A DNA stretch of 31,883 nucleotides, taken from the IMG/VR virus record IMGVR_UViG_3300025736_000107, positions 1-31,883 of that record. One strand, written 5' to 3'. This document shows, piece after piece, positions 13,917 through 21,709 of the stretch (positions are counted from its first letter, which is position 1; every line of letters begins with the position of its first letter). The translations under genes and the position numbers were made by a program. The notes under the pieces are model-generated. The model saw nothing but the letters and a program-made list of their open reading frames with translations. It had not been told where the DNA came from and searched no databases. This DNA is from a virus.

Positions 13917-15923
13917 ATGATGGAGATCAGACTGGTTAGTTTGAACATTGACAACTTCAAGGGGATAAAGACTCTTAAGTTGAACCTGGTCCAGATGTCA
14001 CTCGACGAGCAAAGCATCTCTAACGCGGTCATCAGGGCCGCGAACGGATCAGGCAAGACCAGCGTTTATGACGCGTTCTTGTGGTTGCTTTTTGGCAAGG
14101 ATTCACTGGGCCGTAAGGAGTTCGGCCGTCACCCACAAGACGAGAATCGCCAGCCTATCAGCGGCGTGGTGACCTCTGTAGAGGCGGTGTTGAGTATCGA
14201 CGGCATGGAACACGTATTCCGCAAGGAGTGCAAAGAGAAGAGTGTCAAAGGGCAGATAACCGGCTTTGAGACAGCGACCTGGATCGACGAGGTGCCCAAA
14301 AAGATCGGGGTATACGCCAAGGCCATCGAAAAGATCATCAAAGAAGACACATTCCGGGCGTTGACGGATCTGTCATACTTCAACCAAAAGCTCAGCTGGC
14401 AGGAACGACGCAAGATCCTGCTCGATATCGCCGGTGATATCGGCACTCCCAAGGGATTTGGTGAGCTCATCGGTGCGGCCAAGGGTCGCCCTCTGGCGGA
14501 TTACAAGAAGGTGCTCACAGACGAGAAGAAGCTGCTGACGACGGAGCGAGACGAGATCGGACCTCGCATGGACGAGATACAAAAAGGTGGGATTCAGGCG
14601 GAGCAGGTGGAGTCTGTGGACGGCAGTGCAGACTTCGGAAAGCGGCGGGTTGAGGTCTTAAAACGCCTTGATATGCTCACAGAACAGCGGGCAGTCGCTG
14701 CCACTAAAGAGGCGGATCGTCGCCAGGCCATAGATAACGCGACAGACCTGAAGGCCCGTAAGGCCCAACGAGAGATCGACCTGAAATCTCAAGTCAATGA
14801 GGCGGTCCAAGGACTGCGAGAAGAGCAGCAGAAGTACCATGATGGTCTGGCCACGCAGGCCGCAGAAATTACTATCCTCAAGAATCAGACAGGGCTTAAG
14901 ACGACCCTCTTGGATGGCCACAAGGCGATAAGAATCACAGCCCAGGAGTCGTTGGTAAGGATTAGGGACGAGCACAAGCGCCTTAAGGATGAGACTAAGA
15001 CAGCTGCTAATGTATGCCCCACCTGCGGCCAGCAGATTCCGATCGAGGATATTAAGAAAACCAACGATTCGCACAAGCAGCTCCTGGCTCAGATCGGCAG
15101 CCGTGGTGCCGTTGCCAAAAAGAACGTGCAGAACGAACAGGAAAAGATCCAGAACATACAACAGCAGCTGGTCGCACTGGGCGACGAACTCACTCATGCC
15201 GAGGAGGACCTGGTTAAAGTGACTCCGGAGGCTCAGAAGGCAATAGCCAAGCTCCAAGATATAATCGATACCCACACCACCCCGCCGCCAGAGAAAGATG
15301 TCATCTGGTTGACGATTTGCGAAGAGATAAAAAAAGCCGAGCAAGAGGCTGGCCCCAACCTCACCGAGCAGATGCAGGTGTGTGAGTCTCAACGCACCGA
15401 ACTGACTAATGAGTTGGCATACCTCGACAAGAAGCTGGCAGCCGCCGACCGGGAGAAGCAGGACAAAGGCCGACTGGTTGAGCTCACAGAACGCAGGGTC
15501 GATCTAGCTCAAAAGATCGCATACTGTAACAGCCGACTTAATGATATCTCTGAGTATACTGCCGAAGAGGGCAACCTACTCGAAGAGGCGGTCAATGGCA
15601 GGTTCAAGCATGTCCGGTGGGTATTGCACAATGAGATGTTTAATGGCTCAGTCGAGGATACCTGCTTAGCCACGTTCCACGGGGTTAACTATCCTGATTT
15701 CTCCAGCGGCGAGGAGATATATACCGGGATCGACATAGTCAACGTGCTCTCGGATCACTATGATGTCAAGGTGCCCCTCTTTGTCGACCATGCCGAATCC
15801 CTGACGCTACCTATCGAGGCCAAGTGTCAGGTTATACAGCTCGAGGTGGCCTCATCCAAAAAAATAGACGTCGTGTTACTTGATAAAAACCTACAAACCG
15901 ATCTTTTTACCCAAGGAGTTTAA
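13917..15923 (+). CDS. SMC/Rad50-SbcC-like ATPase
   Basis: 668 aa. RLVSLNIDNFKGIKTLKLNL at the N-terminus is the typical start of SMC-like ATPases; Walker A AANGSGKTS lies at residues 41-49 (first Gly replaced by Ala). A long coiled coil follows with a CPTC zinc hook at C367/C370, then a second coil. The C-terminal lobe has FSSGEE as signature-like motif and VPLFVDHAES as Walker B near residue 625. It binds DNA ends and, in Rad50/SbcC, works with an Mre11/SbcD nuclease; no such partner is seen here. AGGAG precedes two adjacent ATGs (13917, 13920). Directly followed by the probable recombination protein, hence a recombination or replication-restart role. Confidence 0.85.
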   Translation: MMEIRLVSLNIDNFKGIKTLKLNLVQMSLDEQSISNAVIRAANGSGKTSVYDAFLWLLFGKDSLGRKEFGRHPQDENRQPISGVVTSVEAVLSIDGMEHVFRKECKEKSVKGQITGFETATWIDEVPKKIGVYAKAIEKIIKEDTFRALTDLSYFNQKLSWQERRKILLDIAGDIGTPKGFGELIGAAKGRPLADYKKVLTDEKKLLTTERDEIGPRMDEIQKGGIQAEQVESVDGSADFGKRRVEVLKRLDMLTEQRAVAATKEADRRQAIDNATDLKARKAQREIDLKSQVNEAVQGLREEQQKYHDGLATQAAEITILKNQTGLKTTLLDGHKAIRITAQESLVRIRDEHKRLKDETKTAANVCPTCGQQIPIEDIKKTNDSHKQLLAQIGSRGAVAKKNVQNEQEKIQNIQQQLVALGDELTHAEEDLVKVTPEAQKAIAKLQDIIDTHTTPPPEKDVIWLTICEEIKKAEQEAGPNLTEQMQVCESQRTELTNELAYLDKKLAAADREKQDKGRLVELTERRVDLAQKIAYCNSRLNDISEYTAEEGNLLEEAVNGRFKHVRWVLHNEMFNGSVEDTCLATFHGVNYPDFSSGEEIYTGIDIVNVLSDHYDVKVPLFVDHAESLTLPIEAKCQVIQLEVASSKKIDVVLLDKNLQTDLFTQGV

Positions 15924-15927
15924 CGTG

Positions 15928-16866
15928 ATGGACAACCAAGCAATTGTAGTATCAGCCCCGCGATCGATGGAGGTTGCGGAGATCGAGTCTCAGATCGCCA
16001 CGGCCAAACTCTACCCGCGAAACATCGCCATTTTTAAGGACAAATTGATGTCGATGGCCAACCTCGATCAGGAGACGGCAGAAGGCTGCTACTACGCCAT
16101 GCCGCGTGGTGGTAAGGCGGTCGATGGCCCCTCTATCCGACTGGCGGAGATCGCTCTGGCCTGTTATGGCAACTGTTGCGCCGAGGCTGACGTGCTCTCT
16201 GAGGATGACCGATTTATCTACGCCATGGGCCAGGTCCGCGACCTCGAGAACAACATCGCTGTCCGTGTCAAGGTCCGCCGGCGGATCACCAAGGCCGACA
16301 CTTTTATCTGCGAAAAATGCACCACCCGGCATAAAAAAATGCCCTACGACAACACCTGTCCTAAGTGCAAAAGCACGGTCGTTATGCAGCCTGGCGAACG
16401 CTACAACGATGACATGATCGCGGTGACGGCCAACGCCGCCTGCTCGATCGCTCTGCGAAATGCCATATTCCGCGTGGTGCCGGGTGCGTACATCAGGCCC
16501 GTCTTTGAGCAAGTAAAACTAACCGCCGTCGGCAAAGCCAAGTCCTTGGGTACGATGCGGGCTGACGTCATGAAGCGGCTACTCCAATTCGGTGTGACTG
16601 AGGAACGTATTCTTGGGGTGATTGGCCGCAAATCGATCGAGGAGGTCACAAAAACTGACGTGGCAACGCTGATCGGCCTGGGTACATCCATCAAGGACGG
16701 GGATGTAAGCATCGAGAACGCCTTTCCGCTGACCGGCTTTGCAGAGGTCCAGGCTGACGTCATGCAGGACATCGACGCCGCTATGGCCACTGGGTCTGAC
16801 GCACCCGAGAAGACACCGCCAGCGGCCACACAGGGGTCCAGGGATCCTGACTTCTACCAAGACTAA
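15928..16866 (+). CDS. Conserved phage protein, probable recombination/annealing protein, with zinc ribbon
   Basis: 312 aa. The block AKLYPRNIAIFKDKLMSMA, LDQETAEGCYYAMPRGGK, GPSIRLAEIALACYGN and RYNDDMIAVTANAACSIALRNAIFRVVP is a family widespread in phages, usually left as hypothetical, found beside exonuclease or SMC genes. By context I infer a single-strand annealing (Erf/RecT/Rad52-like) function; I cannot prove it. Unusual here is a zinc ribbon (C128, C131, C144, C147) placed between RRITKADTF and GERYNDDM, where the relatives I recall have only a short loop. A C-terminal helix-hairpin-helix-like part (VMKRLLQFGVTEERILGVIG) follows. AAGGAG precedes GTG-ATG at the start; the gap to the SMC gene is 4 nt. 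Confidence 0.65.
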   Translation: MDNQAIVVSAPRSMEVAEIESQIATAKLYPRNIAIFKDKLMSMANLDQETAEGCYYAMPRGGKAVDGPSIRLAEIALACYGNCCAEADVLSEDDRFIYAMGQVRDLENNIAVRVKVRRRITKADTFICEKCTTRHKKMPYDNTCPKCKSTVVMQPGERYNDDMIAVTANAACSIALRNAIFRVVPGAYIRPVFEQVKLTAVGKAKSLGTMRADVMKRLLQFGVTEERILGVIGRKSIEEVTKTDVATLIGLGTSIKDGDVSIENAFPLTGFAEVQADVMQDIDAAMATGSDAPEKTPPAATQGSRDPDFYQD

Positions 16867-16910
16867 GAATTGATGTTGCGAAATTGCGAACCTAACAGAA
16901 GGAGTTAGTG

Positions 16911-17633
16911 ATGAACGAAGATCGAAATTGTACTTTACCAGATTGTACTACGCAGGAGGTAATTGATAGCCTGCTTCAAAACGTTGTCCGGCCTGGTATG
17001 TGTGAGTTGCGGACGTACTTGAAGTGGGAGGGGTTTTACACCTCACCAGCCTCCACCAAGTACCACGGCTGCTATGAAGGTGGCCTGGCACAACACTCAT
17101 ACGACGTGTATTGTCAGTTGGTCGCAAGAGTTGCCACCTTACGGCTTGGTGAAGTGATGTCTTTTGGCCAAAAGCCCTTACCCATCAAGCCTGAGAATCT
17201 TATTGTCGCGGCCCTGCTGCACGATGTCTGCAAGATCGGAGCCTACCTGGGGGACGCCAAGCCCTACAAGTGGAATCGGGCACAGCCCAAAGGGCATGCG
17301 TTACTGTCGATTGAGCGAATCTCGCAGTATATCGAACTCGAACCCATCGAGGAGCTAATGATCCGCTACCACATGGGCCTCTACGGGCTGCATGAATTTG
17401 AGGGTAAGGGTGAGTACCCGCTGCAAGGGAAATCCCAAGGCAGCAAAGAGGATCGGTACGGTAAATCATTACGCAACGCGTGGTATCACAATCCTATCTG
17501 CAAAGTGATATATTTCTGTGACGAACTCGCAACCCTATCGGAGAAAGCCCGTGAATTTCAAACAGCTCAAGAGCTCCTCAAAAGCGAACCTGTATCTTGT
17601 GACGGCGGCGAACGGGCGGCGGCTGCTGATTGA
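16911..17633 (+). CDS. HD-domain phosphohydrolase
   Basis: 240 aa. The metal ligands of the HD superfamily are visible: H52/H62 (YHGCYEGGLAQHS), H104-D105 (ALLHDVCKIG), H129, H154 (RYHMGLYG) and D204 (FCDELAT). HD proteins hydrolyse phosphate ester bonds in nucleotides or nucleic acids; the substrate is not deducible. A strong GGAG precedes the ATG. The last 83 nt overlap the MBL-fold gene in another frame, so the last ~27 residues (AREFQTAQELLKSEPVSCDGG and on) are poorly conserved-looking and may be dispensable. The location between recombination genes suggests nucleotide or nucleic-acid processing. Confidence 0.8.
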   Translation: MNEDRNCTLPDCTTQEVIDSLLQNVVRPGMCELRTYLKWEGFYTSPASTKYHGCYEGGLAQHSYDVYCQLVARVATLRLGEVMSFGQKPLPIKPENLIVAALLHDVCKIGAYLGDAKPYKWNRAQPKGHALLSIERISQYIELEPIEELMIRYHMGLYGLHEFEGKGEYPLQGKSQGSKEDRYGKSLRNAWYHNPICKVIYFCDELATLSEKAREFQTAQELLKSEPVSCDGGERAAAAD

Positions 17634-18324
17634 GTGCGGTGACGCGTGGGACAAGATACAGAAGGCCCTCGACTTTAAGTTGGCTGGCATCCACAGCTGC
17701 CTGCTGAGTCACGAACACAAGGACCACAGCAAGTCAGTTAAGGACGTCATAGATGCCGGCATACACGTAGTATGCAGCAGCGCCACAGCTGCCGAAGTGG
17801 GTATCAGGCCGACCCTGGCCGAGACAAAAAAGTGGAAGATACAGGAGTCGCAAGAGCAGTTCAAGATGGTGCATACCGTTAAGGCTGGCGATTTGATAAC
17901 GCTGACCGACACTTTTATAGTCCGAGCGATGAGCATGGTGCATGATGCCGTTGACCCGTTGGGCTACCGGGTGGTAGACACATCGTCGGGTGACAGTTTG
18001 TTCTTCGCCACCGACACCAGCTACCTGCACCTTCGCAAGGATCCATTTCCACCCCAGAACATCATAGCGATCGAGTGCAACTATGACGAGAAGATACTAC
18101 GCGAGCGGGTGCATTCTGGTGAGGTGAACCCGCACCTGGCTATGCGGCTGCTGACCTCACACATGTGCAAACGGGTGTGTCTACGCTACCTCAAATACTC
18201 ATTCGACCTATCGGGTTGCAGAGAGATACACCTGTTGCACATGAGTGCCAGTAACATCGACCGAGAAGCCACCCGCCGAGAATTTGAAGAACAGTTATTT
18301 ACTAAAGTGATAACCATACAATAG
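17551..18324 (+). CDS. MBL-fold metallo-hydrolase, possible exonuclease
   Basis: 257 aa from GTG 17551, chosen for GGAG 7 nt upstream and because the first beta strands (ANLYLVTAANGRRLLIECG) need this start. The HxHxDH metal motif is SHEHKDH (H54, H56, D58, H59); further ligands are in MVHDAVDP, FATDTSY and the late LLHMS. The order resembles the YycJ/WalJ group of phage and bacterial MBL proteins, some of which are 5' to 3' exonucleases. With an SMC protein and a putative annealing protein next to it, a DNA-end-processing role is attractive but inferred. It overlaps the HD gene by 83 nt. Confidence 0.78.
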   Translation: MNFKQLKSSSKANLYLVTAANGRRLLIECGDAWDKIQKALDFKLAGIHSCLLSHEHKDHSKSVKDVIDAGIHVVCSSATAAEVGIRPTLAETKKWKIQESQEQFKMVHTVKAGDLITLTDTFIVRAMSMVHDAVDPLGYRVVDTSSGDSLFFATDTSYLHLRKDPFPPQNIIAIECNYDEKILRERVHSGEVNPHLAMRLLTSHMCKRVCLRYLKYSFDLSGCREIHLLHMSASNIDREATRREFEEQLFTKVITIQ

Positions 18325-18337
18325 CAGGAGTCTGATG

Positions 18338-18922
18338 ATGAGCAGGATGAAGTACGAAGAGATGACAGTTGCGGAGTTAATGAGTCTGGCGTTGGAGAAC
18401 AACATATCTCTAATGGGAGCCCGGCGAAAACATAAGATAATCGACGTCCTGGAGGCTGGGTTCCTGGCTATGGCCCAAGCAGCCCAAGTAGCTCCAGCCC
18501 CCGAGGCCCCTGTTGAGGACGAGGCCCCCGAAGATGGCGAGGAAGTGGAGGAAGTTGATGAGGAGGCCGAGCAGATGCCCCACGTTATAAAATATGAGCA
18601 ACGTGTAGCCGCGTTGCGTGAAGCTGTGTCGTCAAGTGCAATGGGAATGGCACACACCAAGAAAGACGCCAAGGTGGCCAAAGATACCTTCGAGTCCTAC
18701 ACTAACCAATTGTGCGACCTGATCGACACCGGCCCTGTCAAGCCAGAGCCGACCTTATTTGGTGATGCGACACCTAAACGCTGCCGCGAATGCGACTGCA
18801 CTGAGGATGACGATCACTTCTTCGCCACCGATGACCTCTGCCAGTATTGTGCCGACAACCTCGACAGTCTCAGTGACGAAGAAGAGGAATCCGACGAAGA
18901 AGCCGCCGAAGCTGCGGAGTAA
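18338..18922 (+). CDS. Rho-N/SAP-like protein with zinc motif and acidic tail
   Basis: 194 aa. Residues 5-40 (MTVAELMSLALENNISLMGARRKHKIIDVLEA) form the short Rho-N/SAP/HeH-type helix-extension-helix that binds nucleic acid. A Pro/Ala and Glu-rich linker (51-80) follows, then a helix at 85-130, a cysteine motif C149-x2-C152-x-C154...C168-x2-C171, and a very acidic C-terminus. AGGAG lies 7 nt before the second of two ATGs, preferred over the first. Proteins with this CRECxC...CxxC motif are common in phage early regions, with no assigned role. The acidic tail may mimic DNA or contact the replisome; this is inference. Confidence 0.72.
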   Translation: MSRMKYEEMTVAELMSLALENNISLMGARRKHKIIDVLEAGFLAMAQAAQVAPAPEAPVEDEAPEDGEEVEEVDEEAEQMPHVIKYEQRVAALREAVSSSAMGMAHTKKDAKVAKDTFESYTNQLCDLIDTGPVKPEPTLFGDATPKRCRECDCTEDDDHFFATDDLCQYCADNLDSLSDEEEESDEEAAEAAE

Positions 18923-18933
18923 AGGATAATTAC

Positions 18934-19860
18934 ATGGCAAAGAGATTTGCAGACACTGATAAGTTTAAAAAACCTTTTTATCGAGGCTTGCCAGGAGCGT
19001 ACAAGCTACTCTGGGATTATATCTGTCTAGACTGTAATCACGCTGGGGTTTGGATAGTTGATATGGAAGTTGCGGAGCTAAGAATAGGGAAGGATATGCC
19101 AGTAAAAATTGCGGTGGCATTACAACTTTTTAACTCTGGAGAGTGGCGAGTTATTGAGTTTTCCAGCCATGAAAAATGGTTCATAAGGCCGTTTATCGAG
19201 TTCCAGTATGGCACGTTAAATCCTACTAACAGGGTACACCAATCCGTTATAAATTCCTTACAGAATTATAATTTACTTCACACAATTGAGGTCCTTGCAA
19301 GCCCCTTGCAAGGGGCTAAGGATAAAGAGAAGGATAAAGAGAAGGATAAAGAGAAGGATAAAGAGAAGGATAAAGAGAAGGATAAGGATAAAGACCAAAA
19401 ACAAGTTTTTGAATCTGTCCGAAAATTATATCCGGGGACCAAACGGGGTCTTGACGTTGAATGGGGTGACTTCCGCAAGAAGCATAAGAACTGGCGTGAG
19501 ATTCTGCTGTTGTTGGAGCCAGCGATTAAAAAACAAATTGAGCGACGACGGGTGACTAAAGAGGCAAAAGCGTTCGTCCCTGAATGGAAGCACTTTAAGA
19601 CGTGGGTAGGCCAAAGTTGTTGGGAAGAGGAGTTTGGTGAAACACAGAACGCGGACAACGTCAAACTTTGTGTGGTTGATAGAAAACCGGGTTGTAAATT
19701 CCAAATGAATCGTGAACACAAAAAGGTGTGGTTATGCCAAGGATGCCACGATGCAATTAGAAAGGTCGGCGTACAAAACTTTGGGGACTTGTCACAAGAT
19801 AAGATTGAAGCGTATGTGTTGAAGGGCAAGGCGGATCGTACAGTTACTGGAGTTGGCTAA
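18934..19860 (+). CDS. Putative replisome organiser / replication initiation protein
   Basis: 308 aa. The N-terminal domain (1-115) with FYRGLPGAYKLLWDYICLDCNHAGVWIVD and KWFIRPFIEFQYGTL matches a winged-helix family of phage replication proteins. A charged linker of Lys-Asp-Lys-Glu repeats spans about 129-154. The C-terminal domain (LYPGTKRGLDVEWGDFRKKH ... FVPEWKHFKTWVGQSCWEEEF) is like the helicase-loader-interacting part of replisome organisers. Then Cys pairs (PGCKF, LCQGCH) suggest a small zinc site. AAGGA precedes the ATG. It would bind the origin and recruit host helicase; the window has no polymerase or helicase. The DNA encoding the linker is a 12-bp iteron array next to an 18-bp palindrome, a layout recalling origins located inside initiator genes. 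Confidence 0.72.
   Translation: MAKRFADTDKFKKPFYRGLPGAYKLLWDYICLDCNHAGVWIVDMEVAELRIGKDMPVKIAVALQLFNSGEWRVIEFSSHEKWFIRPFIEFQYGTLNPTNRVHQSVINSLQNYNLLHTIEVLASPLQGAKDKEKDKEKDKEKDKEKDKEKDKDKDQKQVFESVRKLYPGTKRGLDVEWGDFRKKHKNWREILLLLEPAIKKQIERRRVTKEAKAFVPEWKHFKTWVGQSCWEEEFGETQNADNVKLCVVDRKPGCKFQMNREHKKVWLCQGCHDAIRKVGVQNFGDLSQDKIEAYVLKGKADRTVTGVG
19298..19393 (+). repeat. 64-bp repeat copy B with extended iterons, candidate origin
   Basis: AGCCCCTTGCAAGGGGCT (19300-19317), then five full copies of AAGGATAAAGAG (19318-19377) and a partial AAGGATAAGGATAAAG. The first 64 nt (19298-19361) recur inverted at 9796-9859. Iterons next to a palindrome, within the gene of a replication organiser, resemble the arrangement of lambda-type origins. 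Confidence 0.88.
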
Positions 19861-19936
19861 AGACTGCCGACCAAAAAGAAACCCCAGGGCGTATTTTATG
19901 AGTGAAGAAAAACGCATTTACTAAAGGATGAAACCG

Positions 19937-20455
19937 ATGAAAAAGATGACAGTAGGCCTTAACGAATGCGGATCTTTCGATCTTCGCTTTGGCAATGTGG
20001 TTATGGCCCAATTGATGACTTTAGAAAACGCCGAACACCTCGCCGACCTCTACAACGCCGAGCAGGAGTTCAAAGATAAGCAGCAGGAGTATGATAACTT
20101 AAAGAAGGAGCGGAGTGAATGTTTCAAGCTGTTATATGCTAATACGCATCTGAAATCAGTGGACACTATACCGGGAGGCACTCGACTTGACTCGTTTATG
20201 AGATCACTAATCAATCAGGCAGAGTGCTTGCGTTCAACTGAGAGGCACGACTTTCAAATGATCGGTGGACGGTTAAGTATTTGTGGTAAGTGTGGGAGTA
20301 GTCCTGACGAGCAATCACCGCCGCCAGAGCAGGAGAAGCCTGAGCCAGAGCCGAAGCTGAAGAAAGAGCTAAAAGAACTCGGTAGTGGCTGTAGTTGCGG
20401 CAATCCTATCGACCATAGTTATTGTAATAGTTGTCGCAAAAAGTGGGAAAGTTAA
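19937..20455 (+). CDS. Coiled-coil protein with terminal zinc ribbon
   Basis: 172 aa from ATG 19937, 8 nt after AAGGA; an ATG nine nt earlier lies within that ribosome site. Central coiled coil EQEFKDKQQEYDNLKKERSE, a Pro/Glu-rich hinge, then cysteine pairs CGKCG and CSCGN...CNSC which can bind zinc. The first ~30 residues (VGLNECGSFDLRFGNVVMAQL) look like a small beta unit. No family is recognised; it is one of a row of small early genes. Confidence 0.62.
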   Translation: MKKMTVGLNECGSFDLRFGNVVMAQLMTLENAEHLADLYNAEQEFKDKQQEYDNLKKERSECFKLLYANTHLKSVDTIPGGTRLDSFMRSLINQAECLRSTERHDFQMIGGRLSICGKCGSSPDEQSPPPEQEKPEPEPKLKKELKELGSGCSCGNPIDHSYCNSCRKKWES

Positions 20456-20481
20456 GCAAGCCCTGAAAGGTGGTGCATAAA

Positions 20482-20745
20482 ATGGTAAACCCATTTGCTG
20501 CTAATTACCCAAACGGACAAATAGACCCTGGATTACGGGAGAGCATTGAGAAGATGAATAGTCCTGAAAATGATCTACCATTGTTGCACCAACGAATCAA
20601 AGACCTCGAAGCCGAGAACGCGAAGCTGAAGAAAGAGAGGTTCGATCTTGCTCGTTTAGTGGCAGATTCTCCGCAATTCTATAACCCGCTTCTTGTTTAT
20701 GAGGTCAAAAAGCTCAGAGACAGCATACTGAAAGGTGATAAGTGA
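20482..20745 (+). CDS. Small coiled-coil protein
   Basis: 87 aa. The central LHQRIKDLEAENAKLKKERF heptads predict a coiled coil; the C-terminus (YEVKKLRDSILKG) is helical. GAAAGG lies 11 nt before the ATG; GTG codons at 20470 and 20473 are alternative starts. The stop TGA overlaps the next ATG by one base (TGATG), so translation is coupled. Unknown function. Confidence 0.6.
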   Translation: MVNPFAANYPNGQIDPGLRESIEKMNSPENDLPLLHQRIKDLEAENAKLKKERFDLARLVADSPQFYNPLLVYEVKKLRDSILKGDK

Positions 20746-20966
20746 TGACCAAGAAGATTATCACGCTGGAAGTGGATGAGTTAGACTATAAATCGATATA
20801 CGAAGCAATATTGATTCGCAACGTAAAATTCAAGGACGTCCACGGTAACGTGGTGATGCCAGACATCGACACGTCAAACGGTGCGGTTGTTGCAGAGATA
20901 TGTCGCGGGTGGATGGATTTTATGTTCTTCGCTTGCGATAAAAACCCGGAAGGCGGTGACAAGTGA
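20745..20966 (+). CDS. Small protein with a deleted paralogue nearby
   Basis: 73 aa (KKIITLEVDELDYKSIYEAI...). GAAAGG lies upstream and the start shares TGATG with the previous gene, the stop does the same with the next. Its first 20 codons and its last ~25 nt are found again, fused together, at 22471-22560, which proves a duplicated gene family within this phage. The protein looks like a small alpha/beta domain. Function unknown. Confidence 0.7.
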   Translation: MTKKIITLEVDELDYKSIYEAILIRNVKFKDVHGNVVMPDIDTSNGAVVAEICRGWMDFMFFACDKNPEGGDK

Positions 20967-21709
20967 TGCGAGAGATAAAACCCTTAAAGGAACCAGAACA
21001 GGAGACAGACATGACGTGGGATGAGCTAAAAAAAACAATGCCTGACGCAAAAAAGAGCAAATGGCACCGGCACGAGAATGGTGACGGGTGGGTTGAGAAC
21101 ACTGCAACGGTAGAAGCATCAGCGTGTGTGTCTGGCAATGCGTGTGTGTCTGGCAATGCGTGTGTGTACGGCAATGCGTGTGTGTACGGCAATGCGTGTG
21201 TGTACGGCGATGCGTGTGTGTACGGCGATGCGTGGGTGTACGGCGATGCGAGGGTGTACGGCAATGCGTGGGTGTACGGCGATGCGAGGGTGTCTGGCAA
21301 TGCGTGTGTGTCTGGCAATGCGTGTGTGTACGGCAATGCGTGGGTGTACGGCGATGCGTGGGTGTACGGCGATGCGTGTGTGTACGGCAATGCGAGGGTG
21401 TACGGCGATGCGAGGGTGTACGGCGATGCGTGTGTGTCTGGCAATGCGTGTGTGTACGGCAATGCGTGGGTGTACGGCGGCAAATGGGGCAAATCTCCGT
21501 TGCATATCATAGGAAGCGTTCACAGTCTGACAGCTTGCCAACCTGGATATATCAAGATAGGGTGCGTCGCAAACACTATAAAATGGTGGCAGGAAAACAG
21601 GGTTAGTTGTGGCGAGAAAAACAATTATACAAAGGATCAAATAGAAGAGTACGGGCATTACGTTGAATTGTTCTCAAGGATATACGGAGATAGACATGAC
21701 GAAAGTTAA
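20966..21709 (+). CDS. Hexapeptide-repeat left-handed beta-helix protein
   Basis: 247 aa. After a ~45-residue N-terminus (MTWDELKKTMPDAKK, HENGDGWVENTATVEAS) come 20 perfect hexapeptide units A-[C/W/R]-V-[Y/S]-G-[N/D] (residues 53-172), which should form about 6-7 turns of a left-handed parallel beta helix, as in polymer-forming YdcK-like proteins. The C-terminal domain (HIIGSVHSLTACQPGYIKIGCVANTIKWW...GHYVELFSRIYG) is the ending common to phage members of this group. The start overlaps the upstream stop (TGATG). Role unknown; a scaffold or surface role is possible. A stacked Cys, Trp and Arg ladder would run along one face. Confidence 0.8.
   Translation: MREIKPLKEPEQETDMTWDELKKTMPDAKKSKWHRHENGDGWVENTATVEASACVSGNACVSGNACVYGNACVYGNACVYGDACVYGDAWVYGDARVYGNAWVYGDARVSGNACVSGNACVYGNAWVYGDAWVYGDACVYGNARVYGDARVYGDACVSGNACVYGNAWVYGGKWGKSPLHIIGSVHSLTACQPGYIKIGCVANTIKWWQENRVSCGEKNNYTKDQIEEYGHYVELFSRIYGDRHDES
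21122..21481 (+). repeat. Twenty tandem 18-bp units
   Basis: Each unit is GCG-NNN-GTG-TAC/TCT-GGC-AAT/GAT. The GCG, GTG and GGC codons never change; codon 2 is TGT, TGG or AGG, codon 4 TAC or TCT, codon 6 AAT or GAT (last unit GGC). The invariance of synonymous positions shows recent expansion or homogenisation at the DNA level. Confidence 0.95.

Noticed and set aside
21122-21481. CRISPR array
   Set aside because: The repeats are 18-bp contiguous coding units without spacers.
21119-21658. Long open frames on both strands over the hexapeptide array
   Set aside because: They arise because the 18-bp unit lacks stops in several frames. Only the frame with TGATG coupling and conserved flanking domains is kept.
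20966-21709. Diversity-generating retroelement target
   Set aside because: No template repeat or reverse transcriptase; variation is among tandem units and not A-specific.
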